Below the pieces are notes generated by a model, which saw nothing but the letters and a program-made list of their open reading frames with translations, had not been told where the DNA came from and made no database searches. Below, piece by piece: positions 54,925-64,000 of a stretch of DNA of 64,000 nt. The stretch comes from Nonomuraea harbinensis (GTDB taxonomy: Bacteria > Actinomycetota > Actinomycetes > Streptosporangiales > Streptosporangiaceae). The position numbers and the translations under genes are program-made. Every line of letters begins with the position of its first letter. The stretch's first letter is position 1. The stretch is taken from the NCBI RefSeq assembly GCF_019396385.1, contig NZ_JAHKRN010000028.1, positions 47,650 through 111,649 on the forward strand, read 5' to 3'.

Positions 54925-57900
54925 ATGGCTCGGGTCAGGAGCACCGCAACATCGCCAGGCCACCGTTTACGTCCGAGCCTCAGACCCGTCACAGCAGTCG
55001 CCGCAGCGGCTGCTTTTCTGTTGGCAGGGCTGACAGCACCGACCCCCGTCCAGGCGGGCACCCCGGTCACGCACCGGGAGCCCCCGCCTGACACCGCCAC
55101 CGAGCTGGGCGCCCTCGACGTGGCCCGCCAGAAGAACGAACGCGTCGAGGTCGGCTCGCTGCGCACCGAGACCCGCACCGTCTACGCCACCCCCGAGGGC
55201 AGCCTCGTCCTGGAGCAGAACGCCCGCCCTGTCCGGGTACGCCAGGACGGCCGGTGGACGCCGGTCGACACCACCCTGCGCCGCCTGCCGGACGGCTCGG
55301 TCGCCCCCGTCGCGACGGCGGTGGACCTGCGGTTCTCCGGCGGCGGCGACGCCCCGATGGCCAAGGTCGCCAGGGGCGCCAAGTCCCTCGCGATGACCTG
55401 GCCGGGCAAGCTGCCCGAGCCCGTGCTCGACGGCGCCACCGCGACCTACGCCGAGGTGCTGCCCGGCGTCGACCTTCAGGTGACGGCCGACGTGGACGGC
55501 TTCTCGCACGTCCTCGTGGTCAAGACCAGGGAGGCCGCGCTGAGCGGCCGGCTCGACCGGCTCGACTTCGCCCTCCAGCCGGAGGGCCTCACCGTACGGC
55601 GGGGCCAGGGCGGCGGGATGGAGGCGGTGGACCGGACGGGCGCGGAGGTGTTCGCCGCGCCGACGCCGCTGATGTGGGACTCGCCCGACACCGTCAGGGC
55701 CCTGGCCAAGCGGCCCGGCGAGGGGCCGGACCCGGGCACCCGGCACGAGGCGATGGGCCTGCGGGTCGACGACCGCGCGCTGACGCTCACCCCCGACAAG
55801 GCCATGCTCGCCGACCCGGACACCCGCTACCCCGTCTACCTGGACCCGTCGGTGTCCGCGCCGCGCGGCTCGTGGACCGCGGTGTGGAAGCGGTATCCGA
55901 CCACCAACTACCTCAACTCCAGCGACGTGGCGCGCGTCGGGCACGAGAACGACACCGGAGGCACGAACCGGTCGTTCTTCCAGATGAACACCGGCAGCGC
56001 CATCCACGGCAAGCAGATCATCAAGGCCACCCTGCGCACGTACGAGACGTGGTCGTGGTCGTGCACCAAGAAGCCCGTCGAGCTCTGGCGGACCGGCACC
56101 ATCAGCAAGTCCACCACCTGGAACAACCAGCCGACCTGGTACGAGAAGCTCAACACCCAGACGGTGGCCAAGGGCTGGGGCACCGCCTGCCCGGCCGGCG
56201 GCGTGGAGTTCGACGCCACGGCGGCGGCGGTGCAGGCGGCGGCCAAGAGCTGGCCGAACATCACGCTGGGCCTGCGCGCCAGCAGTGAGACCGACACGTA
56301 CGCGTGGAAGAAGTTCCGCAACAACCCCACGCTCGTCGTCGAGTACAACACCATCCCGACCACTCCCGTCGCGGCCGACGTCTGGTCCGACCCGGGCGGC
56401 GCGTGCGTCTCCGGCACGGCACGGCCGAGGATCGGGACGGCGACGCCGAAGCTGTGGGCGAAGCTGCGCGACGGCGACAACTCGGTGAAGGCCCGCTTCG
56501 AGTGGTACGACGCGGCCGGGACGAAGCGCGGCGAGTTCCTCACCGCCGCGGCCTCCTCCGGCAACGCGTTCACCGCGACCGTCCCCGCAGGCGTCTACAC
56601 GGACGGCTCGGTGATCCGGTGGCGGGCGCGCGGCGAGGACGGCCAGGCGAACAGCGGCTGGAGCCCGTACTGCGAGATCGGCGTGGACACCACCGCGCCG
56701 GGCCGCGAGCCGACGGTCTCCTCGGCGCGGTATCCGGAGAACGCCTGGGGCGACGGGCTCGGCCGGGCCGGGGAGTTCACCTTCGGCGCGAACGGCGAGG
56801 CCGACGTGGCCGCGTTCCTGTACGGGCTCAACACCAGCCCCGTCACCGAGGTGAGCGCGACCGGCGGCGCGGCGACGATCAGTCTCACCCCGCTGGAGGA
56901 GGGCCCGAACGTGCTGTCCGTGCGCAGCAAGGACGGCGCGGGCAAGCAGGGCCCGATCCGCAGCTACGTGTTCAACGTGCGGGCCGGCACCGGCCCCGCG
57001 GGCTACTGGCGGCTCGACGAGGGCTCCGGCGCCACCGCCGGGGACGAGGCGGGCGCCCATCCGGTGGCGGTCACCGGCGCCGCCTGGACCGACGGCCGGG
57101 CCGGCAAGGCGCTCAAGTTCGCCGGCGCCGGCCAGTACGCCGCCACGTCCGCCGGCGTCGTGCCGACCGATCAGAACCTCGCGGTCTCGGCGTGGGTGCG
57201 GCTGTCGTCGCTGCCCGCGGGCAACGTGGCCGCCGTCAGCCAGAGCGGGCAGGACAACAGCGGCTTCTGGCTCGGCTACAGCGGCGGCGTCAAGTCGTGG
57301 GCGTTCATGATGAACCACCCGGGCGGCACCTCCCACACCATCTGGGCGCGCAACCCCGCCGTCGTGCCCGCCGCGAACGAGTGGACCCACCTCACCGGCG
57401 TCTACGACTCCGCCACACGCAAGATGACCCTGTACGTGAACGGCACGCTCGCCGCCGGGCCCGTGACGTACCACGGCGGGGCCGGACCGGCGACGGCGGT
57501 GCAGTTCGGGCAGGCCCGCTACCAGGGCAGGCAGACCGACCCGTGGCCCGGCGAGGTGGACGAGGTCCGGGTGCACGACCGGGCCCTGGCCGCCGGCGAG
57601 ATCGTGAAGCTGGTCAACCACGCGGCCACGCTCACCGGCCACTGGACGCTGGACGAGGAGACCGGCACGGCCGCGGCCGACGCGGCGGGCGTGACCGGCC
57701 CGCTCACCCTCGGCCCGGGGGCCTCCTGGACCAGCGGCTGGCTCGACGGGGCGCTCGCGCTCGACGGAGCCGCCGGGCACGCCGAGGCGTCGCGGGCGGC
57801 GGTGCGCACCGACGACAGCTTCACCGTCACGGCGTGGGTCCAGCTCGACACGCTGCCGCCGGCCGACGCCGCGGCGGTGGCGCAGCGCGGGACCCGGGCC

Positions 57901-58269
57901 CGCGGCTTCGCGCTCGGCTACGCCGCCGACGGGCCGCGCTGGTCCTTCGGCATGGCCGGAGCCGACGCGGACGGGGCGCCGGTGACGCGCACCCGATCGG
58001 ACGCCGTCCCGTACGTCATGGAATGGACCCACGTGGCGGGCGTGTACGACGCGCTCGCCAAGAAGCTGCGCGTCTACGTGGGCGGGCAGCTCGTCGCCAC
58101 CACCGAGACCGGCCACGCGAGCACCTGGAACGCCACCGGGCCGCTCCAGCTCGGCCGGACCCTGCACGACGGCGCGTTCACCGGGCACTGGCCCGGCATC
58201 GTCGACGATGTCCGCACCTACCAGGGCGCACTGGGCGATCTCGACGTCGCCCGGCTCGCCGCCGAATGA
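54925..58269 (+). CDS. Secreted DNRLRE/LamG protein upstream of RHS
   Basis: 1,114 residues from ATG 54925 (5 bases from GGAGG; ATG 54922 would be too close). Signal peptide (about 20-45, AVAAAAAFLLAGLTAPTPVQA). An N-terminal region of unknown fold precedes a DNRLRE domain (about 310-420, ATLRTYETWSWSCTKKPVEL, TWNNQPTW). Two LamG/concanavalin-like domains occupy the C-terminal third: GYWRLDEGSGATAGDEAGAH with LYVNGTLAAGPVTYHGG, and GHWTLDEETGTAAADAAG with LRVYVGGQLVATTETG. These bind carbohydrate or protein at the surface. It lies 43 bases before the RHS gene and is probably co-expressed. Confidence 0.88.
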   Translation: MARVRSTATSPGHRLRPSLRPVTAVAAAAAFLLAGLTAPTPVQAGTPVTHREPPPDTATELGALDVARQKNERVEVGSLRTETRTVYATPEGSLVLEQNARPVRVRQDGRWTPVDTTLRRLPDGSVAPVATAVDLRFSGGGDAPMAKVARGAKSLAMTWPGKLPEPVLDGATATYAEVLPGVDLQVTADVDGFSHVLVVKTREAALSGRLDRLDFALQPEGLTVRRGQGGGMEAVDRTGAEVFAAPTPLMWDSPDTVRALAKRPGEGPDPGTRHEAMGLRVDDRALTLTPDKAMLADPDTRYPVYLDPSVSAPRGSWTAVWKRYPTTNYLNSSDVARVGHENDTGGTNRSFFQMNTGSAIHGKQIIKATLRTYETWSWSCTKKPVELWRTGTISKSTTWNNQPTWYEKLNTQTVAKGWGTACPAGGVEFDATAAAVQAAAKSWPNITLGLRASSETDTYAWKKFRNNPTLVVEYNTIPTTPVAADVWSDPGGACVSGTARPRIGTATPKLWAKLRDGDNSVKARFEWYDAAGTKRGEFLTAAASSGNAFTATVPAGVYTDGSVIRWRARGEDGQANSGWSPYCEIGVDTTAPGREPTVSSARYPENAWGDGLGRAGEFTFGANGEADVAAFLYGLNTSPVTEVSATGGAATISLTPLEEGPNVLSVRSKDGAGKQGPIRSYVFNVRAGTGPAGYWRLDEGSGATAGDEAGAHPVAVTGAAWTDGRAGKALKFAGAGQYAATSAGVVPTDQNLAVSAWVRLSSLPAGNVAAVSQSGQDNSGFWLGYSGGVKSWAFMMNHPGGTSHTIWARNPAVVPAANEWTHLTGVYDSATRKMTLYVNGTLAAGPVTYHGGAGPATAVQFGQARYQGRQTDPWPGEVDEVRVHDRALAAGEIVKLVNHAATLTGHWTLDEETGTAAADAAGVTGPLTLGPGASWTSGWLDGALALDGAAGHAEASRAAVRTDDSFTVTAWVQLDTLPPADAAAVAQRGTRARGFALGYAADGPRWSFGMAGADADGAPVTRTRSDAVPYVMEWTHVAGVYDALAKKLRVYVGGQLVATTETGHASTWNATGPLQLGRTLHDGAFTGHWPGIVDDVRTYQGALGDLDVARLAAE

Positions 58270-58312
58270 CCCTCCGCCGGCACCCCCCATGCCCGACCCC
58301 TGGACGGTGAGG

Positions 58313-61300
58313 ATGTACGACCACGAGGAGATCCCCGACTACGAGCGCTCGACCTTCCTGATCTTCGAATGGTTCCCGCGTAAGTTCCGCTGGTTCGCCC
58401 GGTCCTGCGCGGCCATGGCGATCGTGGTCGTCGTGCCGCTGGTGTACGCCATGCCGGCCGAGGCCGAACGCAGGGAACGGCCGGAGGTCCAGAAGGAGGA
58501 GCCGGTGCCCGGCCGGCCGGTCGCCGTGCTGCCCAAGTCCGAGGACGTCACGGCCGAGAAGGCGCTCAAGGCGGCCCCGTCCGTGGCCTGGCCGAAGCCG
58601 GGCACCGCCGAGCTCGCGCCCGCCGCGAGCCGGCCGGAGCAGGGCAAGGCCGAGCAGGGCAAGGACGAGCAGGGCAAGGACGAGCAGGGCAAGGACGAGC
58701 AGGGTCCGGACGCGGCTGAGCGGAAGCCGGGCGCGGGTGAGAAGGCCTGGGTGAAGGCCGGTTCGTTGCCGGTGAGGGTAGAGGCCCCGGCGAGCGGGCG
58801 CGCCCAGGCGCCGCCCGAGCGGGTCAGGGTCGAGGTGCTCGACCGGGCCAAGACCCCCGGCGTCCAGGGCGTGCCGCTGCGCCTGTCCCGGGGACAGGGT
58901 GCCACGCGCGGCGGCCCGGCCCGGGTCGAGCTGGACTATTCGGGCTTCCGGCACGCGTTCGGCGGCGACTACGCCGACCGGCTGAAGCTGGTCAAGCTGC
59001 CGGACTGCGCGGGCGCCGCCTGCCCCGAGCCGGAGCCGGTGCCCGCCGAGAACGACGTCAAGGCGGGCGTGCTGACGGCCGAGGTGAACGTCGAAGGCGC
59101 CCAGCTGTACGCGCTGACCGCCACCGCCTCGGGCGCCTCGGGCGACTACTCGGCCACGTCGCTGGCGCCGTCGGCGAAGTGGAGCGTCGGTCCCCAGTCG
59201 GGCGACTTCAGCTGGAACCACCCGATGCGGGTGCCGCCGTCCATCGGCGGCGAGGAGCCCGTGATCAGCCTCGGCTACTCCTCGCAGAGCGTCGACGGCC
59301 GCACCTCCTCCACCAACAACCAGGTGTCCTGGGCGGGCGAGGGCTTCGACCTGACCTCCGGCGGCTACATCGAGCGCCGCTACAAGTCCTGCACCGCCGA
59401 CGGCAAGAAGACCGGCGACCTGTGCTGGGACCACGAGAACGCCACGCTGATGCTCAACGGCTCGGCCGTGGAGCTGGTCAAGGACGCCACCACCAAGCAG
59501 TGGCGGCCCAAGCGCGACGACGGCACCCGGATCGAGCTGCTCACCGGGGCGACGAACGGCGACAACGACGGCGAGTACTGGCGGCTCACCACCACCGACG
59601 GCACCCAGTACCACTTCGGCCTTAACCGGCTGCCCGGCTGGACCACCGGCAAGCCGGAGACGAAGTCGGCCTGGACGGTGCCGGTGTTCGGCAACGAGTC
59701 CGGCGAGCCCTGCCACAACTCCACCCCCGCGAACGCCTGGTGCCAGCAGGCCTGGCGGTGGAACCTGGACTACTCGGCCGACCGGCACGGCAACGCGCTC
59801 ACGTACTGGTACGAGACCGAGCGCAACCACTACGGCCGCAACGAGAAGCCCGACCTGGGCACCCCGTACGTCCGCGGCGGCTACCTGACCCGCATCGACT
59901 ACGGCTACCGCTCGGCCGAGCTGTTCTCCGGGGTCCCGGCGGCGCGGGCGGTGTTCACCGTGGCCGAGCGGTGCCTGCCGAGCGGCTCGATCACCTGCGA
60001 GCCGGCCCAGCTCACCAAGGACACCGCGAGCCACTGGCCCGACGTGCCGTTCGACCGCAACTGCAACGCCGGCGAGAGCTGCAAGGACCGCACCTCGCCC
60101 ACGTTCTGGACCCGCAAGCGGCTGGCGAAGGTGACGACGCAGGTCCGCTCCGGCAGCGCGTACCGGGACGTGGACTCCTGGACGCTCACCCACTCCTTCC
60201 CCGCCACCGGCGACGGCCTGAGCCCGGCGCTGTGGCTGGCCTCGATCCAGCACGCCGGCCACGTCGGCGGCACCGTCACGCTGCCCAAGGTGACCTTCGC
60301 CGGGGTGCAGCTCCGCAACCGGGTCGACGCCGACGAGGGACGCGCCCCGCTGTACAAGTGGCGCATCCAGTCGATCAACTCCGAGGCCGGCGCCGAGACC
60401 CGGGTGAACTACGCGCCCGAGGAGTGCGCGCCGGGCAACCTGCCCGCCGCCGACCGCAACACCAAGCGCTGCTACCCGCAACGGTGGACGCCGCAGGACG
60501 AGATGGAGGTGCTCGACTGGTTCCACAAGCACGTGGTCGCGCAGACCGTGGAGATCGACCGTACCGCCCGCTCCCCCTGGCTGGTCACCGACTACGAGTA
60601 CCTCGACGGGGCGGCCTGGCGGTACGCCGAGCACATCCTGATCAAGCCCAAGGAGCGCACCTGGTCCGACTGGCGCGGTTTCTCCCGCGTACGGGTGCGT
60701 CAGGGCGACGGCCAGGACGGGCCGCGCACGATGACCGAGCACCGCTACCACCGCGGCATGGACGACGACCGGCTGGCCGACGGGAGCCGCAAGGACGTCC
60801 GGGTCACCGACAGCGAGGGCAAGGCGCGCGAGGACCACGACCAGCTCTCCGGGGCCGACCTGGAGACGATCGTGCACGACGGCGACGGCGGGAAGGTCCT
60901 GTCGGCCACCGCCGAGGAGCACTGGTGGCGCAAGACGGCCGAGTTCACGTTCGAGGGCGTGACCAAGACGGCCCACATCGTGCAGTCCGCGAAGATGACC
61001 GCCCGCGACCTGAAGGAGGACGGCACCTGGCAGCGCACCGCCGAGGAGCGGACGTACGACGAGCACGGCATCCTCACCCAGGTGAGCGACCTCGGCGACG
61101 TCACCGACCCCGCTGACGACGTCTGCACCCGCTACACCCACGCCCGCGACCCGGCCGCGTGGATGCTCGACTTCACCAGCCGCGTCGAGACCGTCGCCAA
61201 GCCGTGCTCGGCGACGCCGCAGCGGCCCGCCGACGTGCTGTCGGACGAGCGGTTCCACTTCGACGGGCGCGCGTTCGGGCAGCCGCCGCTGCGCGGCGAC

Positions 61301-64000
61301 GTGACCCGCGAGGAGGAGCTGGCCTCGTACGAGGGGAGCACGCCGCGGTACGTGCTGGACGTGGCGCGCACGTACGACGCCTACGGCCGCGAAACGTCGG
61401 AGACCGACGCGGCCGGCGGCTCCACCACGACCACGTACGTGCCCGCGACCGGCGCGCAGGCGACCGAGGTGCGCTCCGCCAACCCGCTCGGCCACTCGGA
61501 CGTCACCTACGTGGAGCCCGCCTGGGGCGAGCCGGTCGCGGAGGAGGACGAGAACGGCCGCCGCGCCGACCTGCAGCACGACCCGCTCGGCCGCCTGGTC
61601 AAGGTGTGGCAGAACGACAGGAACAAGGCGGCGGGCCAGTCGCCCAACACCGAGTACTCCTACCTGATCCGCACCGACGGCCCGAACGTCGTCACCACCA
61701 GGACGCTCGCGACCGACGGCACGTACATCGCCAGCCACGAGCTCTACGACGGGCTGATGCGCCCGCGCCAGACCCAGGAGCCCGCGCCCGGCGGCGGGCG
61801 GGTCATCACCGACACCTTCCACAACTCCATCGGCGAGGTGGCCAAGACCAACGAGGGCTACTACGCCACCGGCGACCCGGAGACGAACGTGTTCGCGGTG
61901 TCGGACGACGACGTCGCCGGCCAGGTCGTCACCGCCTTCGACGGGGCCGGCGAGATGGTCTCGCAGAGCTTCCGCGTCAAGGGCCAGGAGAAGTGGAAGT
62001 CCACCGTCCGGCGCGCCGCCGACCGGGCGCACGTCACCCCGCCGCCCGGCGAGAGCGCCGCCACCCTCATCGCCGACGCCGAGGGCCGGGGCGTGGAGCT
62101 GCGCCAGTACAAGGGCTCGACCCCGACGGGCGAGTACGAGGCCACCAAGTACACCTACGACAAGGCGGGCCGGCTCGCCACCGTGACCGACTCCGCGGGC
62201 AACGTGTGGCGGCACCACTACGACCTGCGGGACCGCGAGATCAAGACCGAGGACCCGGACAAGGGCGTCACCACCCGCGTCTTCAACGACCTCGACGAGG
62301 AGGTGTCCAGCACCGACGCCCGCGGCCGCACCCTCGTGCACGCCTACGACCTGCTCGGGCGCAGGACCTCGACCCGCGAGGGCTCGGCCACCGGCCCGCT
62401 GCTGGCCGAGTGGCGCTACGACGTGCTGGCCAAGGGCCATCTGGCCGAGACGGTCAGGTACGCCGGAGGGCAGGCCTACTCCGCCAAGATCGAGGCCATC
62501 GACCGGGAGTACCGCACCCTCCGCCAGAGCGTCACCATCCCGGCACGTGAAGGCCCGCTGGCCGGCACGTACCTCTTCAACACCCGCTACACCGCCGACG
62601 ACCAGGTGCAGTCCATCACGTTCCCGGAGGCCGGCGGCCTCCCGGCGGAGACCGTGACCTACGGGTACGACGCGCTGCGCCAGCCCACCAAGGTCGAGGG
62701 CCTGTCCACGTACGTCACCGACGCCCGCTACGGCAAGCTCGGCGAGACGCTCCAGTACGAGCTCAGCACCGGCGCGCGCAAGACGTGGCTGACCTACACC
62801 CACGAGGAGGGCACCCGCAGGCTCATCCGCTCCCAGCTCGACAGGGACATCGGCACCGCCTCCGACCTGGACCTGAACTACACCTACGACGCGACGGGCA
62901 ACGTCACCCGCATCGCCGACCGGGCGTCCGCCGACACCCAGTGCTTCACCTACGACCACCGGCGCCGGCTCAGCGCCGCGTGGACGGCCACCGACGCCTG
63001 CGCCGCCCCGGAGCCGCGCTCCACCCTGATCGGCGGCGTCGCGCCGTACGCCACCAGCTACGCCTACGACTCCACCGGCAACCGGACGAAGGAGACCCAC
63101 CACGCCTTCGGCGGCCGGTCCCAGGTCGTCCGCGACTACGCCTACCCGGCCGCCGGGCAGCCCCGGCCGCACGCGCTCGCGTCCGTCACGCCCACCGGCC
63201 CGGCCGGTGAGCAGTCGTCCTCCTACGAGTACGACGCGGCGGGCAACACGATCGTGCGCCGGACCGGCAGCTCCTCCCAGCAGCTCACCTGGGACGCCGA
63301 GGGCAACCTCGAATCGGTCACCGAGGCCGGCAAGACCACCTCGTTCGTCTACGACGCCGACGGCGACCGGCTGATCCGCCGCACCCCCACCGACACCGTC
63401 CTGTACGTGGACGACCTGGAGTTGCGGCTCGACCAGGCCAAGCAGACTGTGGAGGGCACCCGCTACTACACGGTCAACGGCGAGGCGGTGGCGGTACGCA
63501 ACTCGGCGGGGAAGGTCCACTTCTTCGCCAGCGACCACCACGGCACCGCCAACGCCGCCGTCGACGCCGACAGCGGCGCGGTGGCGATCCGCCGCCAGAC
63601 CCCCTTCGGCGCCGACCGGGGCACCCCGCCCACCTGGTGGCCGGGCGAACGCGGGTTCGTCGGCGGGACCGTCGACCCGACGACCAAGCTCGTGCACCTG
63701 GGCGCCCGCGAGTACGACCCGGTGATCGGCCGGTTCCTGTCCGTGGACCCGGTCATCGACGAGCAGGATCCGCAGCAGCTGCACGGCTACGCCTACGCCG
63801 GCAACAGCCCCGTCTCCGCGACCGACCCCGACGGGCAGCTGTTCTGGTTCGCCGCCGGCATCGCGCTGCGGATCGCCCTCCAGGCCGCGGCCAGGCGGGC
63901 GGCGATCGCCGCGGCCCGCAGGGCAGCCGCTGCCGCCGCCCGGCGCGCCGCGCTCGCCGCCGCCCGCCGCCGCGCCGCCGCCGAGGCCCGGCGCAAGGCG
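58313..64000 (+). CDS. Giant RHS/YD-repeat protein, 3' end outside window
   Basis: At least 1,896 residues with no stop before the window ends. N terminus: cytoplasmic acidic stretch, one membrane or signal helix (about 37-50, MAIVVVVPLVYAM), then a linker with five EQGK(A/D)-type repeats. Residues from about 280 contain the RHS/TcdB-like shell (WSVGPQSGDFSWNHPMRVPP, YDSTGNRTKE, YEYDAAGNTIV, YDADGDRLIRR). The RHS-associated core GAREYDPVIGRFLSVDPVID ... YAYAGNSPVSATDPDG is reached at about 63700-63835. Beyond it begins an Ala/Arg-rich variable C-terminal region, where toxin domains normally start. The real frame is uninterrupted; opposing long frames are shadows. Confidence 0.92.
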   Translation, partial: MYDHEEIPDYERSTFLIFEWFPRKFRWFARSCAAMAIVVVVPLVYAMPAEAERRERPEVQKEEPVPGRPVAVLPKSEDVTAEKALKAAPSVAWPKPGTAELAPAASRPEQGKAEQGKDEQGKDEQGKDEQGPDAAERKPGAGEKAWVKAGSLPVRVEAPASGRAQAPPERVRVEVLDRAKTPGVQGVPLRLSRGQGATRGGPARVELDYSGFRHAFGGDYADRLKLVKLPDCAGAACPEPEPVPAENDVKAGVLTAEVNVEGAQLYALTATASGASGDYSATSLAPSAKWSVGPQSGDFSWNHPMRVPPSIGGEEPVISLGYSSQSVDGRTSSTNNQVSWAGEGFDLTSGGYIERRYKSCTADGKKTGDLCWDHENATLMLNGSAVELVKDATTKQWRPKRDDGTRIELLTGATNGDNDGEYWRLTTTDGTQYHFGLNRLPGWTTGKPETKSAWTVPVFGNESGEPCHNSTPANAWCQQAWRWNLDYSADRHGNALTYWYETERNHYGRNEKPDLGTPYVRGGYLTRIDYGYRSAELFSGVPAARAVFTVAERCLPSGSITCEPAQLTKDTASHWPDVPFDRNCNAGESCKDRTSPTFWTRKRLAKVTTQVRSGSAYRDVDSWTLTHSFPATGDGLSPALWLASIQHAGHVGGTVTLPKVTFAGVQLRNRVDADEGRAPLYKWRIQSINSEAGAETRVNYAPEECAPGNLPAADRNTKRCYPQRWTPQDEMEVLDWFHKHVVAQTVEIDRTARSPWLVTDYEYLDGAAWRYAEHILIKPKERTWSDWRGFSRVRVRQGDGQDGPRTMTEHRYHRGMDDDRLADGSRKDVRVTDSEGKAREDHDQLSGADLETIVHDGDGGKVLSATAEEHWWRKTAEFTFEGVTKTAHIVQSAKMTARDLKEDGTWQRTAEERTYDEHGILTQVSDLGDVTDPADDVCTRYTHARDPAAWMLDFTSRVETVAKPCSATPQRPADVLSDERFHFDGRAFGQPPLRGDVTREEELASYEGSTPRYVLDVARTYDAYGRETSETDAAGGSTTTTYVPATGAQATEVRSANPLGHSDVTYVEPAWGEPVAEEDENGRRADLQHDPLGRLVKVWQNDRNKAAGQSPNTEYSYLIRTDGPNVVTTRTLATDGTYIASHELYDGLMRPRQTQEPAPGGGRVITDTFHNSIGEVAKTNEGYYATGDPETNVFAVSDDDVAGQVVTAFDGAGEMVSQSFRVKGQEKWKSTVRRAADRAHVTPPPGESAATLIADAEGRGVELRQYKGSTPTGEYEATKYTYDKAGRLATVTDSAGNVWRHHYDLRDREIKTEDPDKGVTTRVFNDLDEEVSSTDARGRTLVHAYDLLGRRTSTREGSATGPLLAEWRYDVLAKGHLAETVRYAGGQAYSAKIEAIDREYRTLRQSVTIPAREGPLAGTYLFNTRYTADDQVQSITFPEAGGLPAETVTYGYDALRQPTKVEGLSTYVTDARYGKLGETLQYELSTGARKTWLTYTHEEGTRRLIRSQLDRDIGTASDLDLNYTYDATGNVTRIADRASADTQCFTYDHRRRLSAAWTATDACAAPEPRSTLIGGVAPYATSYAYDSTGNRTKETHHAFGGRSQVVRDYAYPAAGQPRPHALASVTPTGPAGEQSSSYEYDAAGNTIVRRTGSSSQQLTWDAEGNLESVTEAGKTTSFVYDADGDRLIRRTPTDTVLYVDDLELRLDQAKQTVEGTRYYTVNGEAVAVRNSAGKVHFFASDHHGTANAAVDADSGAVAIRRQTPFGADRGTPPTWWPGERGFVGGTVDPTTKLVHLGAREYDPVIGRFLSVDPVIDEQDPQQLHGYAYAGNSPVSATDPDGQLFWFAAGIALRIALQAAARRAAIAAARRAAAAAARRAALAAARRRAAAEARRKA
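58637..58711 (+). repeat. Five tandem 15-bp repeats (EQGKD) in the RHS linker
   Basis: GAGCAGGGCAAGGAC-type units repeat five times without gaps (first has GCC, last reads GGTCCGGAC), giving EQGKA-EQGKD-EQGKD-EQGKD-EQGPD. In-frame and periodic, so copy number can vary without a frameshift. Confidence 0.85.

Noticed and set aside
54967..58290. A 1,107-residue minus-strand open frame
   Set aside because: Antisense to the DNRLRE/LamG gene, which has a signal peptide, known domains and a ribosome site. Shadow.
58637..58711. CRISPR or satellite array
   Set aside because: Contiguous 15-bp units inside a coding frame; a peptide repeat.
58178..63784. A 1,868-residue minus-strand open frame
   Set aside because: It lies exactly opposite the RHS gene, has no recognisable domain and an unnatural Val/Gly/Arg/Ala-rich composition. 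It is a high-GC antisense shadow.

Overview
The window is 64 kb of very GC-rich chromosomal DNA from a filamentous-type actinobacterium. Evidence: third-position GC is strong, GTG starts and ATGA/TGATG start-stop overlaps are common, and it carries DLW-39, SCO6745-family, AfsR-like, DrrAB, DUF1707 and PadR families plus a pSAM2-like integrative element. Gene content fits Streptosporangiaceae (Nonomuraea-like) best, but no genus-defining marker is present, so that is inference.

Left flank (1-9350): the end of a MacB-type ABC permease, a copper-delivery operon (membrane protein, PCuAC chaperone, Tat DyP peroxidase), a winged-helix protein, a universal stress protein, and a copper-export operon (copZ, secreted His-rich protein, copA) behind three copies of a CsoR-like operator. 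DLW-39, a HAD phosphatase and tRNA-Ala(UGC) follow.

Integrated element (9302-20346): an 11-kb actinomycete integrative and conjugative element (AICE) in the 3' half of tRNA-Ala, bounded by 44-bp direct repeats with two mismatches. It carries integrase, excisionase, a RepSA-like HUH initiator, a TraB/FtsK translocase, a Pra-like protein, a KorSA-like GntR repressor and its likely operators, and accessory genes. The integrase appears to lack part of its core-binding domain and the XRE regulator is frameshifted, so the element may be immobile.

Scar region (20347-26650): DEAD-box helicase and cold-shock protein, a 192-bp fragment of a second related integrase, three orphan small genes, and a clpP pair next to an XRE regulator. 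One ClpP has Ala in place of the catalytic Ser. A roughly 50-bp block from beside attR recurs 5.5 kb further on, consistent with repeated insertion at this tRNA.

Central region (26650-44500): a TetR/methyltransferase pair, a truncated aminoglycoside-phosphotransferase-like gene, a nucleotidyltransferase-fold protein, a secreted beta-helix protein, and the most interesting locus: a membrane Ser/Thr kinase whose outer domain is a GH6 cellulase fold lacking catalytic aspartates, directly upstream of an AfsR-like regulator. This looks like an AfsK/AfsR relay with a glycan-sensing input. lgt, a TetR/oxidoreductase pair, a partly duplicated nuclease-like/methyltransferase locus and a zone of broken and fused ABC-transporter genes follow.

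Right part (44500-64000): a membrane-anchored VHL-beta-domain protein, two ABC-2 exporter operons (one with DUF4097, DUF1707 and a ribbon-helix-helix regulator behind an operator array; one divergent from a histidine kinase/response regulator pair), an EEP phosphatase-family protein, a secreted M23 peptidase, and a DNRLRE/LamG secreted protein followed by a giant RHS protein that runs off the window.
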